A DNA stretch of 64,000 nt from Diaphorobacter caeni (GCF_015354245.1 NZ_JADKYZ010000005.1:124001-188000), one strand, 5' to 3'; shown: positions 1-7,814, numbered from the stretch's first letter. Program-made: numbers and translations. Notes: generated from the sequence alone by a model not told the origin.

Positions 1-808
1 AAGTGGTGGCGAACACCACCATCAGTTCTTCGCGCAGATAGCGCAGCAGCTTGATCAGGCTGAAGCCCGAGACGCGCATCACGAAGCCCAGCACCACGAA
101 CACGAACACCGCCACGGCCGCATAGAACAGCAGCACCAGCATGCCCAGCTGCTTGAGCGAGCCGATGCCATATTTGCCCACGGTGAAGGCGATCGCGCCG
201 AGCACGCCCAGCGGCGCGAGCTTGATGATGATGGCCATGATCTTGAACAGCACCAGCGAGGTCGTGTCGATCACCACCGCCACCGGCTTGCCGCGCTCAC
301 CCAGCATCGACAGCGCGCAGCCGAACAGCACCGCGAACAGCAGCACCTGCAGCACGTCGCCCGTCGCGAAGGCGTTGACCACGGTGGTCGGGATGAGCTT
401 CATGAGAAAGTCCACGAAGCCGCCCGAGGTCAGCTTGTCGGCGTTGGTCGCATAGGCGCTCATGGCCGATGCGTCGAGCGCCTTCACGTCGACGTTCATG
501 CCCGCGCCGGGCTGGAACACGAAGGCCAGCACCAGACCCATCACCAGCGCGATGGTGGTGAGCACCTCGAAATACACCAGCGCCTTGATGCCCACGCGCC
601 CCACGCGCCTGAGATCGCCCGCGCCCGCGATGCCATGCACCACCACGCAGAACACCAGCACCGGGATGATCATCTTGATGAGTTTGATGAACCCGTCCCC
701 CAGCGGCTTGAGCTTGACCGCGAACTCGGGCGAGAACAGCCCGACAAGTACCCCGATGACCAGTGCGATGAGCACCTGTCCGAATAGTGATTTGGCGAAA
801 CGTCCCAT
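1..808 (-). CDS. dctA: C4-dicarboxylate/cation symporter, DctA family (3' end outside window)
   Basis: Inner-membrane symporter of the dicarboxylate/amino acid:cation family, expected to import succinate, fumarate and malate. The 269 visible residues start MGRFAKSLFGQ and carry typical DctA segments: LIKMIIPVLVFCVVVHGIAGAGD near residue 45 (in pieces LIKMII, PVLVFC), YFEVLTTIAL near 80, and LREELMVVFATT at the window edge, which in DctA precedes the re-entrant loop region. The start at 808 has an AGAGAAG ribosome site just upstream. The C-terminal substrate- and cation-binding motifs lie beyond the window. Two CTTG-type palindromes sit 31 and 54 bp upstream. A glutamate symporter of the same family is the main alternative, so the substrate is inferred. 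Confidence 0.9.
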   Translation of the reverse strand, partial: MGRFAKSLFGQVLIALVIGVLVGLFSPEFAVKLKPLGDGFIKLIKMIIPVLVFCVVVHGIAGAGDLRRVGRVGIKALVYFEVLTTIALVMGLVLAFVFQPGAGMNVDVKALDASAMSAYATNADKLTSGGFVDFLMKLIPTTVVNAFATGDVLQVLLFAVLFGCALSMLGERGKPVAVVIDTTSLVLFKIMAIIIKLAPLGVLGAIAFTVGKYGIGSLKQLGMLVLLFYAAVAVFVFVVLGFVMRVSGFSLIKLLRYLREELMVVFATT

Positions 809-837
809 GATGGCTTCTCTCCTTTTGGCTGATCTGG

Positions 838-874
838 TCTTGTATGCAAGATATGTTTTTTCTTGAATACAAGA
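838..874 (-). promoter_or_regulatory. Twin operator-like palindromes upstream of dctA
   Basis: Two imperfect palindromes of the form CTTGnATnCAAG: CTTGTATGCAAG at 839-850 and CTTGAATACAAG at 862-873. Their centres are 23 bp apart, about two helical turns. Outer halves TCTTGTAT (838-845) and ATACAAGA (867-874) also form one longer inverted repeat. The pattern resembles operators of GntR/FCD-type repressors. No GntR gene is in the window, so the regulator is unknown. Confidence 0.5.
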
Positions 875-1296
875 ATGTAGACAAGCCAAAAGCGTGCCAA
901 CAGCGGGTTTTCCAGTAGAAAAAGGAATCTTCGTGCGATTCGGAGAGGATTGAACGGACGCTCGGCACCTATTCGGTGCATGCGCCACCGCCGTCAGCTC
1001 GCGCTGGACCGGGAATTCTTCACAATGAAGCAGGGAGTGCCAACGGATCTGTTCCGACATTCACCATTTTGGGTGCGGAGCCCGTGAGCGGGCTTGAATG
1101 CAGCAGGCATGCTAGATGGGGAGGCTGCGACGGTGTCGAAACGGCCAGGAGCTGACTTTCGAAGTGGAGGGACGGCTGCCTGCTTAAGACTGATCGCAGT
1201 CGTTTACCGCAGACTGCTTCTGCAGCAAGCGCACTCGTTTGTGTTGCTGCCACAGCCCAGAGCTGTGAAAAGAACTCAAAGCAAAAATCCGAAGAA
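875..1296. other. Gene-free stretch upstream of dctA and left edge of islet
   Basis: No open frame here has convincing coding character. It contains the dctA upstream region and, at 1018-1032, the left copy of the 15-bp sequence CTTCACAATGAAGCA that recurs at 3321-3335. Short frames on both strands have no ribosome site and no recognisable protein. Confidence 0.5.
1018..1032. repeat. Left copy of 15-bp direct repeat bounding the toxin-antitoxin islet
   Basis: CTTCACAATGAAGCA, identical to 3321-3335 and in the same orientation. The first 13 bases are themselves palindromic (CTTCA-CAA-TGAAG). In the right copy this core forms the top of a transcription terminator; here the rest of the stem is missing. 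Confidence 0.5.
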
Positions 1297-1330
1297 AAAT
1301 GCCAGTCAGTGGCTAAACTGGCTGGCATTT
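1297..1330 (-). terminator. Rho-independent terminator after RES toxin gene
   Basis: Arms AAATGCCAGTCAG and CTGGCTGGCATTT form a 13-bp stem with one G-T type mismatch and an 8-nt loop. Read on the minus strand the hairpin is followed by TTTTTCTTC. It lies 22 bp beyond the toxin stop codon and should end the orf-antitoxin-toxin transcript. Confidence 0.75.
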
Positions 1331-1352
1331 CGCATCAGCGGGTTTCTTAACG

Positions 1353-1931
1353 TCAGGTAATCTCCATTCCAGACCGTCGTGCAGCCTCAACCACTGCACG
1401 GTGCAGGATGTCAGTGCCCGGTTTCACCAGAGGCCAAGCCTGCACAAAGCCCAGCTTCTTGGCACCTGTCTCAAACAAGCACACACATTCGTGGTGCGGA
1501 TGCTGCGCTGAGGCGTACAAGATGCCGTCATAGCATTCGCCAAAGCACTCCTCGGCAAACGATTGCGTATGCTGAATCCGCTGTGACTGCAACACTGGGT
1601 ACTGCTCCTCAAATCCTCTCAAATCCACCAGCCGCAACGGCTTCTTGGATGTAAAAGTACCCAATGCTTTCAACCGCAAATCCTCCAAAGCAACGAAGGT
1701 TTTAAGTTCACGCCTGAAAACTGCCTCATACAACGCCGTCTCTATGCTATCTGCCAGATACGCCGTCACCCCAGTTGCCAGACAAAACCGCCCTGCTTTG
1801 ATACCTGCCGGAGGCAGAATCATGCGATTGATTTTGACACTACCCTTGTGCACAACATTACGTTGCACGCGATGAAAAACCTGCCCTGCGGGCAATTCAA
1901 TTTTTGGAACCTGCTTCGCCGAGATTGTCAT
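1353..1931 (-). CDS. RES-domain toxin (type II toxin-antitoxin)
   Basis: A 192-residue protein of the RES family, whose studied members are NAD+-degrading toxins of RES-Xre/MbcT-type modules. The three family-defining residues are visible: Arg21 in HRVQR, Glu69 in ALYEAVF, and Ser141 in ILYASAQ, followed by the hydrophobic strand CVCLFETG. The gene begins 18 bp after the stop of the putative antitoxin gene on the same strand, the usual antitoxin-first order, and is followed by a strong terminator. Base composition is clearly more AT-rich than the flanking metabolic genes, consistent with acquisition. NADase activity is inferred from the family. Confidence 0.85.
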   Translation of the reverse strand: MTISAKQVPKIELPAGQVFHRVQRNVVHKGSVKINRMILPPAGIKAGRFCLATGVTAYLADSIETALYEAVFRRELKTFVALEDLRLKALGTFTSKKPLRLVDLRGFEEQYPVLQSQRIQHTQSFAEECFGECYDGILYASAQHPHHECVCLFETGAKKLGFVQAWPLVKPGTDILHRAVVEAARRSGMEIT

Positions 1932-1949
1932 TTTTGAAGAACATATTTA

Positions 1950-2426
1950 TCAATGTCCTTCTGCCATGGCCAGTTGCAAGATACGCTCTGCAGATTCACC
2001 CTGTTCCAACGCCACCAAAGGTGTGCGGCGGTCAAGCGCCTCTTGAGAGTTTTCAAGGAATGCCAGCACGCTCCAGCTATCCGTAGTGTCCAGTGCATCA
2101 AACAGAGGCCGAATCAACTCAAAGACTTGCGGCTCAAATTGCCACCTAGGCAGTTTGAAACCACGGCGCAGGTTAGCAATGCCAATGCAACGGTTTTGCT
2201 TAATCCAAGCATTAATCGTTACACGCGAAACGCCAGTCAGCTCTGCAGCCTCTTCAGTCGTCAGCATGTCAGCCGCGGCAATCCGGTTTTTACGGAACTC
2301 CGCACCTGAGCGTAACACCGCAGCAGACTGTGCTGCAGTGGCATACGGATCAGCCTTATCCGCTGTTTTATCCTTGGTATCTGCCTTATACCGAGCAGAA
2401 AGATCAGTTAGTGAGTTAGCTAGCAT
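1950..2426 (-). CDS. Xre/MbcA/ParS-type antitoxin partner of RES toxin
   Basis: A 158-residue DNA-binding protein. A helix-turn-helix is seen at about residues 55-80 (TTEEAAELTGVSRVTINAWI), followed by a basic segment (NLRRGFKLPRWQF) and a C-terminal helical domain (PLFDALDTTDSWSVLAFLEN...ALDRRTPLVALEQGE). That domain matches the toxin-binding MbcA/ParS/Xre region, in which this class plugs the RES active site. The N-terminal 50 residues are polar and probably disordered. It precedes the toxin by 18 bp and probably represses the shared promoter. The HTH looks more MerR/excisionase-like than classical Xre, so the subfamily is less certain than the pairing. Confidence 0.8.
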   Translation of the reverse strand: MLANSLTDLSARYKADTKDKTADKADPYATAAQSAAVLRSGAEFRKNRIAAADMLTTEEAAELTGVSRVTINAWIKQNRCIGIANLRRGFKLPRWQFEPQVFELIRPLFDALDTTDSWSVLAFLENSQEALDRRTPLVALEQGESAERILQLAMAEGH

Positions 2427-2446
2427 TTAATTTCCTGCGGCCATAT

Positions 2447-2860
2447 TCATGGCGTATTCTTCATATTTTCTTTGAACGCAAAGAAGAACCCTGCTCTCAC
2501 AAAAAGAAAACTTCCAATTCTCTTGTCTTGGTGTTTAACCAAAACCTCAAGGATTCGATGCAAGTTCAAAAAACCAAGCAAACTAAAATAGCTGCAGCCA
2601 GATCTTGAGATTAAGTCAAATCCGGAAAATCTATCTGCAAATGCCTGAATATATTTTTCAAGCGCAGAAAATTTTTTCCCAGCTTCCAAAAGAACGGAAA
2701 AAACTTTTTCTAGCTTCCCCTTAATAGCATCAACCAATTCACTAATAGAATTTTGCGAATTAGCTGCATTTTCATGGCTAGGAACAATAGAACCCTCTTG
2801 AATCAATCGCTCACGCAGCGACTGCATAGGATTGGGTGGTGATAGTGCTTCGGCTGTCAT
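2447..2860 (-). CDS. Hypothetical protein upstream of the RES/Xre module
   Basis: I do not recognise this 137-residue protein. The frame runs open upstream to 3301, but residues before 2860 are Cys-rich and look non-coding, so I start at the ATG giving MTAEALSPPNPMQ. The product is helical and mixed-charge (ELVDAIKGKLEKVFSVLLEAGKK in pieces) with a hydrophobic, Phe-rich C-terminus. There is no signal peptide and no clear ribosome site. It ends 20 bp before the antitoxin start on the same strand, so it could be a third member of the operon. Low GC matches the islet. The coding status and the start are uncertain. Confidence 0.4.
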   Translation of the reverse strand: MTAEALSPPNPMQSLRERLIQEGSIVPSHENAANSQNSISELVDAIKGKLEKVFSVLLEAGKKFSALEKYIQAFADRFSGFDLISRSGCSYFSLLGFLNLHRILEVLVKHQDKRIGSFLFVRAGFFFAFKENMKNTP

Positions 2861-3310
2861 GGTGTGAACTGCAAATTGATGGGTGATGACGGCTAGCGTC
2901 GGTTGTTGAGGCGAGCCCATTGTCGCAAACTTTGCGAAGATCGTCAATCTCGTTAAGTTGAGAAGATTGGAGAGAGCAGACTGACCGCAATCGCTGGACA
3001 GCGGACGCCGGCAGCCGAGGCACGAGCGACAGCAGCGGGTCGAAACCGGGCCTGGTTGCTGATCTATCCGGATCAAGCACTGAGTGATTTTTCCGTAAGC
3101 AATTTTTGAAGTGCAAAAGACTCCGAGCGTGGCGTGAGCAGCAATCCCATCTTCAATGTGGAAAAACGCCGAAAATCGCAAGGCAAGTGTGCAATCAACG
3201 CAGAGTCTGACTGCACACGTCAAGCCGATGGCTTGATTGGTTTGAGTAGCGCCGATCCGGTTGAATAAAAATCGACAACCGCACCGGATACAGCAAGGCA
3301 AGCAAAGAAA
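2861..3310. other. Gene-free right part of the islet
   Basis: About 450 bp, AT-richer than the flanks. The only long frame is the implausible upstream extension of the 2447-2860 gene. I see no tRNA, inverted terminal repeats or transposase remnant. It must contain the promoter for the minus-strand toxin-antitoxin operon, but no site is distinctive enough to call. Confidence 0.4.
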
Positions 3311-3343
3311 AAGGCGCGCACTTCACAATGAAGCACGCGCCTT
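3311..3343 (-). terminator. Terminator downstream of the mmsA-like gene, right boundary of islet
   Basis: A 15-bp stem (3311-3325 with 3329-3343, two mismatches) around a CAA loop, followed on the minus strand by TTTTTCTTT (complement of 3303-3312). It would stop transcripts coming from the dehydrogenase gene at 3549. Its apex is the 15-bp sequence repeated at 1018-1032. Confidence 0.7.
3321..3335. repeat. Right copy of 15-bp direct repeat
   Basis: CTTCACAATGAAGCA, identical in sequence and orientation to 1018-1032; flanking bases differ on both sides, so the match is exactly 15 bp. It lies inside the terminator stem-loop. Confidence 0.5.
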
Positions 3344-3364
3344 GCAAAGCGGGCGTTGCGGCCC

Positions 3365-3548
3365 TTCATGGCCTACGGCCTGCGAGGGTTGAGTCGAGCC
3401 GTGGTCGCAGCGCATCCAATGCGCGAGCCCCAGGCGAGAGCAGCCGCGCAAGGGCCGCCCCACCATCACGCCGCGCTGGCTGCGTCCCCCTTCCGCGTTG
3501 CTGCGCAACGCACAGAGAAGGGGAAGGCGCGAAGCGCCTCAGGGGGTG
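3365..3548 (-). repeat. GC-rich intergenic palindromic repeat of Comamonadaceae type
   Basis: Read on the minus strand this begins with a CCCCCTGAGGCGCTTCGCG motif with nested hairpins (GGCGC/GCGCC, CCCCTTC/GAAGGGG, GCGTTGC/GCAACGC), then runs on as GGGGGACGCAGCC and further GC-rich sequence. I recall very similar sequence scattered between genes in Acidovorax, Comamonas and related genomes; only one copy is in this window. It starts immediately after the dehydrogenase stop codon. Family membership is from memory and unverified. Confidence 0.5.
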
Positions 3549-5066
3549 TTATCGAGAACTGGGGAAGCTGAACATCGTGCCTTCGCGTACGCCGGCCGAG
3601 GGCCAGCGCTGCGTGATGGTCTTGCGCTTGGTGTAGAAGCGCACGGCGTCGGGGCCGTAGGCGTGCAGGTCGCCGAACAGCGAGCGCTTCCAGCCACCAA
3701 ACGAGTGGTAGGCGACGGGCACGGGCAGGGGGACGTTCACGCCGACCATGCCGACCTGAATGTGGTCGGTGAAGTAGCGGGCAGCCTCACCGTCGCGGGT
3801 GAAGATGCAGGTGCCGTTGCCGTATTCGTGGTCGTCGATGAGCTTCATCGCTTCCTGCAGGTTCTTGGCGCGCACCACGCCGAGCACGGGGCCGAAGATT
3901 TCTTCCTGGTAGATCTTCATGCCGGGCTTGACGTCGTCGAACAGGCAGGCGCCGAGGAAGTAGCCGTCTTCATGACCGGGGACCTTCACGCCACGGCCAT
4001 CGACCACCAGCTTGGCGCCTTCGGCCACGCCGGAATCCACATAGGCCTTGACCTTCTCGAAGTGCTGCTTGGTGACCAGCGGGCCCATGTCGTTGCCGTT
4101 GTCGGTGCCGGGGCCTACCTTCATCTTGTCGATCTCGACCTTGAGGCTGTCGATCACGGCGTCGGCCGTTTCGTCGCCGATGGCCACGACCAGCGGAATG
4201 GCCATGCAGCGCTCGCCGCAGCTGCCGTAGGCCGCGCCCATCAGCGCGTTGACGGCGTTGGGGATGTCGGCGTCGGGCATGACGATGGCGTGGTTCTTCG
4301 CGCCGCCGAGGGCCTGCACGCGCTTGCCGTGCTTGCAGCCTTCGGCGTAGATGTATTCGGCGATCGGTGTGGAGCCCACGAAGCTCACGGCCTTCACGCG
4401 CGGGTCCTGCAGCAATGTGTCCACGGCCACCTTGTCGCCGTTGACGACGTTCAGCACGCCCGGTGGCAGACCAGCTTCGAGCGCCAGTTGCGCGACGAAC
4501 AGGGTGCTCGACGGATCACGCTCGGACGGCTTGAGCACGAAGGTGTTGCCGCAGGCCACGGCCATGGGCCACATCCACAGCGGAACCATGGCGGGGAAGT
4601 TGAACGGCGTGATGCCGGCCGTCACGCCCAGCGCCTGGAACTCGCTCCAGCTGTCGATGCCGGGGCCGACGTTGCGGCTGTGCTCGCCCTTGAGCAGCTC
4701 GGGCGCGTAGCTCGCGTATTCCACGTTTTCAATGCCGCGCTGCAGCTCGCCGTGCGCATCGGCCAGCACCTTGCCGTGTTCGGCGGTGATCAGCGCGGCG
4801 ATCTTGTCGGCGTTTTCTTCGAGCAGCACTTTGAGCTTGCTCATCACGCGGGCGCGCTTGAGTGGGGGCGTGTTGCGCCAGGCGGGGAAGGCCTTCTCGG
4901 CCGAGGCGATGGCTTCTTCAACCGTGGCCTTGCTGGCCAGAGAGACGTTGGTGGTGGACTGGCCCGTGGCCGGGTTGAAGACCGGTTGCGTGCGGGCCGT
5001 ATCGGCAACGATCTTGCCGTCAATGAGGTGGCCCACGGTAGAAGTGACGTTCTTGTCGTTGTTCAT
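3549..5066 (-). CDS. mmsA: CoA-acylating methylmalonate/malonate-semialdehyde dehydrogenase
   Basis: A 505-residue aldehyde dehydrogenase of the MmsA type, which oxidises malonate or methylmalonate semialdehyde to acetyl- or propionyl-CoA with NAD+ and CoA. Visible features are the NAD-binding segment FVLKPSERDPSS (about 176-187), the family-specific ALGGAKNHAIVMPDAD (252-267) that replaces the general-base Glu of ordinary ALDHs, and the catalytic Cys287 in GERCMA. I start at the ATG at 5066 (MNNDKNVTS); upstream in-frame codons lack family similarity. The aminotransferase gene lies upstream on the same strand, so the role is probably the second step of beta-alanine breakdown. A terminator and a 94-bp repeat separate the two genes. 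Confidence 0.93.
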   Translation of the reverse strand: MNNDKNVTSTVGHLIDGKIVADTARTQPVFNPATGQSTTNVSLASKATVEEAIASAEKAFPAWRNTPPLKRARVMSKLKVLLEENADKIAALITAEHGKVLADAHGELQRGIENVEYASYAPELLKGEHSRNVGPGIDSWSEFQALGVTAGITPFNFPAMVPLWMWPMAVACGNTFVLKPSERDPSSTLFVAQLALEAGLPPGVLNVVNGDKVAVDTLLQDPRVKAVSFVGSTPIAEYIYAEGCKHGKRVQALGGAKNHAIVMPDADIPNAVNALMGAAYGSCGERCMAIPLVVAIGDETADAVIDSLKVEIDKMKVGPGTDNGNDMGPLVTKQHFEKVKAYVDSGVAEGAKLVVDGRGVKVPGHEDGYFLGACLFDDVKPGMKIYQEEIFGPVLGVVRAKNLQEAMKLIDDHEYGNGTCIFTRDGEAARYFTDHIQVGMVGVNVPLPVPVAYHSFGGWKRSLFGDLHAYGPDAVRFYTKRKTITQRWPSAGVREGTMFSFPSSR

Positions 5067-5110
5067 ATGGTTGTCCGTATTGGGTGTTTGTTCAGTGATT
5101 CGTTTTTGGG

Positions 5111-5204
5111 TGACGATACAGGCCCTCATGCGTTGTTGCAGAAGCCTTGCCGTACATGAGTACTGTCTGCGGCTTCGCGCCTAGCCTGAGGGCCTGTCTC
5201 GTCA
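5111..5204. repeat. Covarying hairpin element, copy 1 (94 bp)
   Basis: Outer arms TGACGATACAGGCCCTCA and TGAGGGCCTGTCTCGTCA pair over 18 bp with one mismatch. Inner arms GAAGCC/GGCTTC and apical GTAC-atga-GTAC follow, with the family-constant unpaired TTGCC and TGTCTGC between them. It lies between the aminotransferase and the dehydrogenase. The other copies are at 24424, 32744 and 34750. Confidence 0.85.
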
Positions 5205-5259
5205 TTGTGATGGTGGGTTCGGGCGCTTATTGCGCTGCGAAGCCTGCCGTTTGAAAACC

Positions 5260-5300
5260 AAAAAATGGAGGCTACCGCCGGGGTCGGTGGCGGTAGCTCC
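5260..5300 (-). terminator. Terminator after the omega-aminotransferase gene
   Basis: Arms GGAGGCTACCGCC and GGCGGTAGCTCC (one bulged G) form a stem read on the minus strand as a hairpin followed by ATTTTTTGG. It starts 18 bp beyond the aminotransferase stop codon, suggesting that the downstream dehydrogenase gene has at least partly independent transcription. Confidence 0.75.
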
Positions 5301-5318
5301 TTGGGAAATTTCAAGTTC

Positions 5319-6683
5319 TCAGGCAACCGACTGGATGGTCTCGCCGAGGGCGTTGATCAGGCGGTCGATTTCTGCGCGTTCGCTGATGAACGGTGGCGCG
5401 AGCTGGATGGTGTCGGCGCCGTAGCGCACGTAGAAGCCGAGCTCCCACATCTTCATCGCGATCTCGTAGGGGCGCTTGGCGGGCTCGCCCGGAGCGTGCT
5501 CGATGGAGATGCCTGCGGCGAGGCCGTAGTTGCGGATGTCGGCGATGTGCTTGACGCCCTTGAGGCCATGCACCGCGTTCTCGAAGTAGGGGGCCAGGGC
5601 CTTGACGCGGCCGGGGCCGTCTTCCTTCTCCAGCAGGTCGAGCGCGGCGATGCCGGCGGCGCAGGCGATCGGGTGGGCCGAGTAGGTGTAGCCGTGCGCG
5701 AACTCGAGCATGTACTCGGGGCCGCCCGCTGCCATGAAGGTGTCGTAGATGTCCTTGGTGGCGACGCAGCCGCCGAGCGGCTGTGCGCCGTTGGTCACCT
5801 GCTTGGCGAAGTTCATGATGTCGGGCACCACGCCGAAGGCGTCGGAGCCGGTCATCGTGCCGCAGCGGCCAAAGCCGGTGATGACTTCATCAAAAATCAG
5901 CAGGATGTTGTTCTGCGTGCAGATCTCGCGGATGCGGTCGAGATAGCCCTTGGGTGGAATCACCACGCCTGCGGAACCGGCGAACGGCTCGATGATGACG
6001 GCGGCGATGTTGCTGGCGTCATGCAGCGCGATCACGTCGAGCAGCTTGTCGGCCAGCGCGCGGCCACCTTCCTCGGCCATGCCCTTCTGGAACGTGCCCG
6101 CAGGAGGTTGCGTGTGCGGAATGTGGTCGGCCGCGATGCCCTGGCCGTACATCTTGCGGTTGCCGCCGATGCCGCCCACCGAGATGCCGCCGAAGTTCAC
6201 GCCGTGGTAGCCCTTCTCGCGGCCGATCAGCACGGTCTTGCTGGCCTGACCCTTCAGGCGCCAGTAGGCGCGCGCCATCTTGAGCGAGGTGTCGGCGGCT
6301 TCGGAGCCCGAGCCGGTGAAGAACACGTAGTCGAGGCCCTTGGGGGTCAGGTCCTTGATCTTGTTGGCGAGTTCGAACGAGGCGGGGTGGCCGAACTGGA
6401 AGGCCGGCGCGTAGTCCAGCTGCAGCGCGGCCTTGCCGATGGCTTCGGCGATCTCGCGGCGGCCATGGCCCAGGCCCGTGCACCACAGACCCGAGAGACC
6501 GTCAAAAATCTTGCGGCCCTTGTCGTCACGCAGATAGGCGCCTTCGGCACCGACCACCATGCGCGGATTGGCCTTGAAATTGCGGTTGCCCGTGAACGGC
6601 ATCCAGTGCGCGTCCAGCCAGGCGGCGTCGGTGCGTACGGCTTGGGATGCGGCGTGGGTGTCAGGGGTGGTGGTGATGCTCAT
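5319..6683 (-). CDS. bauA: Omega-amino acid (beta-alanine):pyruvate aminotransferase
   Basis: A 454-residue class III, PLP-dependent transaminase closely resembling Pseudomonas omega-amino acid:pyruvate aminotransferase, which converts beta-alanine plus pyruvate to malonate semialdehyde and alanine. The N-terminal WLDAHWMPFTGNRNFK motif is typical of this subgroup. GSGSEAADTSLKMAR (124-138) binds PLP phosphate, Asp265 in IFDEVITGFGR contacts the ring, and Lys294 in FAKQVTNG forms the Schiff base. The product is the substrate of the downstream MmsA-type enzyme. A LysR gene is divergent with a 138-bp shared control region. Other omega-amines are possible substrates. Confidence 0.9.
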   Translation of the reverse strand: MSITTTPDTHAASQAVRTDAAWLDAHWMPFTGNRNFKANPRMVVGAEGAYLRDDKGRKIFDGLSGLWCTGLGHGRREIAEAIGKAALQLDYAPAFQFGHPASFELANKIKDLTPKGLDYVFFTGSGSEAADTSLKMARAYWRLKGQASKTVLIGREKGYHGVNFGGISVGGIGGNRKMYGQGIAADHIPHTQPPAGTFQKGMAEEGGRALADKLLDVIALHDASNIAAVIIEPFAGSAGVVIPPKGYLDRIREICTQNNILLIFDEVITGFGRCGTMTGSDAFGVVPDIMNFAKQVTNGAQPLGGCVATKDIYDTFMAAGGPEYMLEFAHGYTYSAHPIACAAGIAALDLLEKEDGPGRVKALAPYFENAVHGLKGVKHIADIRNYGLAAGISIEHAPGEPAKRPYEIAMKMWELGFYVRYGADTIQLAPPFISERAEIDRLINALGETIQSVA

Positions 6684-6785
6684 GTGCGTCTCCAGCAGGG
6701 TCGGGCAAAGCGTTGATTGGATTGAGAAAAATCGCCTCTACCAGCGTGGAGGCGTGGGGGCATTGTTGGATGGCGTGATAATCCG

Positions 6786-6811
6786 GTAAATAACGCAATA
6801 TCACTGTTTAC
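6786..6811. promoter_or_regulatory. Candidate LysR operator between aminotransferase and LysR genes
   Basis: GTAAA (6786-6790) and TTTAC (6807-6811) form an inverted repeat with a 16-bp AT-rich spacer. It ends 10 bp before the LysR start, inside the divergent control region of 6684-6821. Position suits autoregulation; the call rests on symmetry alone. Confidence 0.35.
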
Positions 6812-6821
6812 TTGAGGATTT

Positions 6822-7814
6822 ATGCAAGTAAAGAAAACCACTGCGGAACGCACGAAAACCCCTGTCAAAAAGCGCGCCAAGGCCACGCCGCAGGCCACGC
6901 GCAGCCGGGCCGTGCTGGGCCAGATCAGCGACATGGATCTGCGCCTGCTGCAGGTGTTCAAGGCCGTGGTGGACTGCGGCGGCATGTCGGCGGCGGAGCT
7001 GGAGCTCAACATCGGCACCAGCACGGTGAGCCGCCACGTGAAGGATCTGGAGATGCGCCTCGGGCTCACGCTGTGCCGCCGGGGCCGCGCGGGCTTCGCG
7101 CTCACGGCCGAGGGCCAGCGGGTGTACGAGGAAACGCAGCGCCTGCTGGCATCGGTGCGCGGCTTTCGCGACTCCATCGACGACATCCACGCGCGCATGG
7201 GCGGCCAGCTCGCCGTCGCCATCTTCGACAAGACCGCGAGCAACCCGGCAGCGCGCATCGGCGAGGCCATCGGCGCGTTCAACCAGCTCGCGCCCGATGT
7301 GCATCTGCAGCTGCATGTGGGATCGATCAACGAGATCGAGCGCGGCGTGATGGATGGCACCTTCCAGATCGGCATCATCCCCGAGCACCGCAGCTCGCAC
7401 AGCCTGCACTACCACCGCCTGTTCGACGAGCACATGCTGCTGTACTGCGGGAAGGGGCATGCGCTGTTCGGCGCCGACCACGATGCGCTCGACTGGGACG
7501 GCGTGCGCGAGCACCCGTTCGCGGGACTCGGATATCACTCGCCCAACATGGAGCTGACGCACCAGGCACGTCTCTCTCGCGCGGCGACCGGCTTCGATCA
7601 GGAGTCGATCGCCACGCTGATTCTCTCGGGTCGTTACCTCGGCTTCTTGCCAGACCACTACGCCCGCGCCTTCGAGGCGGAGGGCCGCATGCAGCCGGTG
7701 CGCCCGGCGGAGCTGCACTACCACTGCGAGTTCGTGAGCCTCACGCGCAAGTCACCTCAGCCGAGCCGCGCGGCGGCGGCGTTCACCCAATGCCTGGTGG
7801 ACGCGCACCGGTGA
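6822..7814 (+). CDS. LysR-family regulator of beta-alanine catabolism genes
   Basis: A 330-residue LysR-type regulator. A Lys/Arg/Thr-rich N-terminal extension of about 38 residues precedes the winged HTH (LRLLQVFKAVVDCGGMSAAE... TSTVSRHVKDLEMRLG). The effector-binding domain runs from about residue 125 (GQLAVAIFDKTASNPAAR). The N-terminal extension is longer than usual for the family and probably flexible. Divergent orientation to the omega-aminotransferase gene suggests that it controls that gene in response to an amino acid or its semialdehyde. The effector is not deducible from sequence. Confidence 0.88.
   Translation: MQVKKTTAERTKTPVKKRAKATPQATRSRAVLGQISDMDLRLLQVFKAVVDCGGMSAAELELNIGTSTVSRHVKDLEMRLGLTLCRRGRAGFALTAEGQRVYEETQRLLASVRGFRDSIDDIHARMGGQLAVAIFDKTASNPAARIGEAIGAFNQLAPDVHLQLHVGSINEIERGVMDGTFQIGIIPEHRSSHSLHYHRLFDEHMLLYCGKGHALFGADHDALDWDGVREHPFAGLGYHSPNMELTHQARLSRAATGFDQESIATLILSGRYLGFLPDHYARAFEAEGRMQPVRPAELHYHCEFVSLTRKSPQPSRAAAAFTQCLVDAHR

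Noticed and set aside
939-1010. Resemblance to the 3' part of a tRNA-Ser/Leu on the minus strand (TTCAATCCTCTCCG with a hairpin before it)
   Set aside because: The T-stem does not pair, no acceptor or anticodon arm can be drawn, and there is no CCA. At most a decayed remnant; not annotated.
2861-3301. Upstream extension of the 2447-2860 frame to give 284 residues
   Set aside because: The extension is Cys-rich, lacks any ribosome site or similarity, and its composition differs from the downstream part, so it is treated as non-coding.
3498-5159. Very long open frame opposite the dehydrogenase gene (and similar ones opposite 5319-6683, 13305-15446 and 35094-37553)
   Set aside because: Third-position GC bias leaves the antisense frame open. 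Products are rich in Arg, Ala, His and Gly with no recognisable domain, while the opposite strand encodes full-length conserved proteins.
5126-5326. Small frames ending in an RRxAADSTxVRQGF-like peptide at 5126, 24439, 32421-33039 and 33914-34828
   Set aside because: These peptides are simply translations of the four hairpin repeats running into neighbouring sequence; the similarity between them is the repeat and not a protein family.
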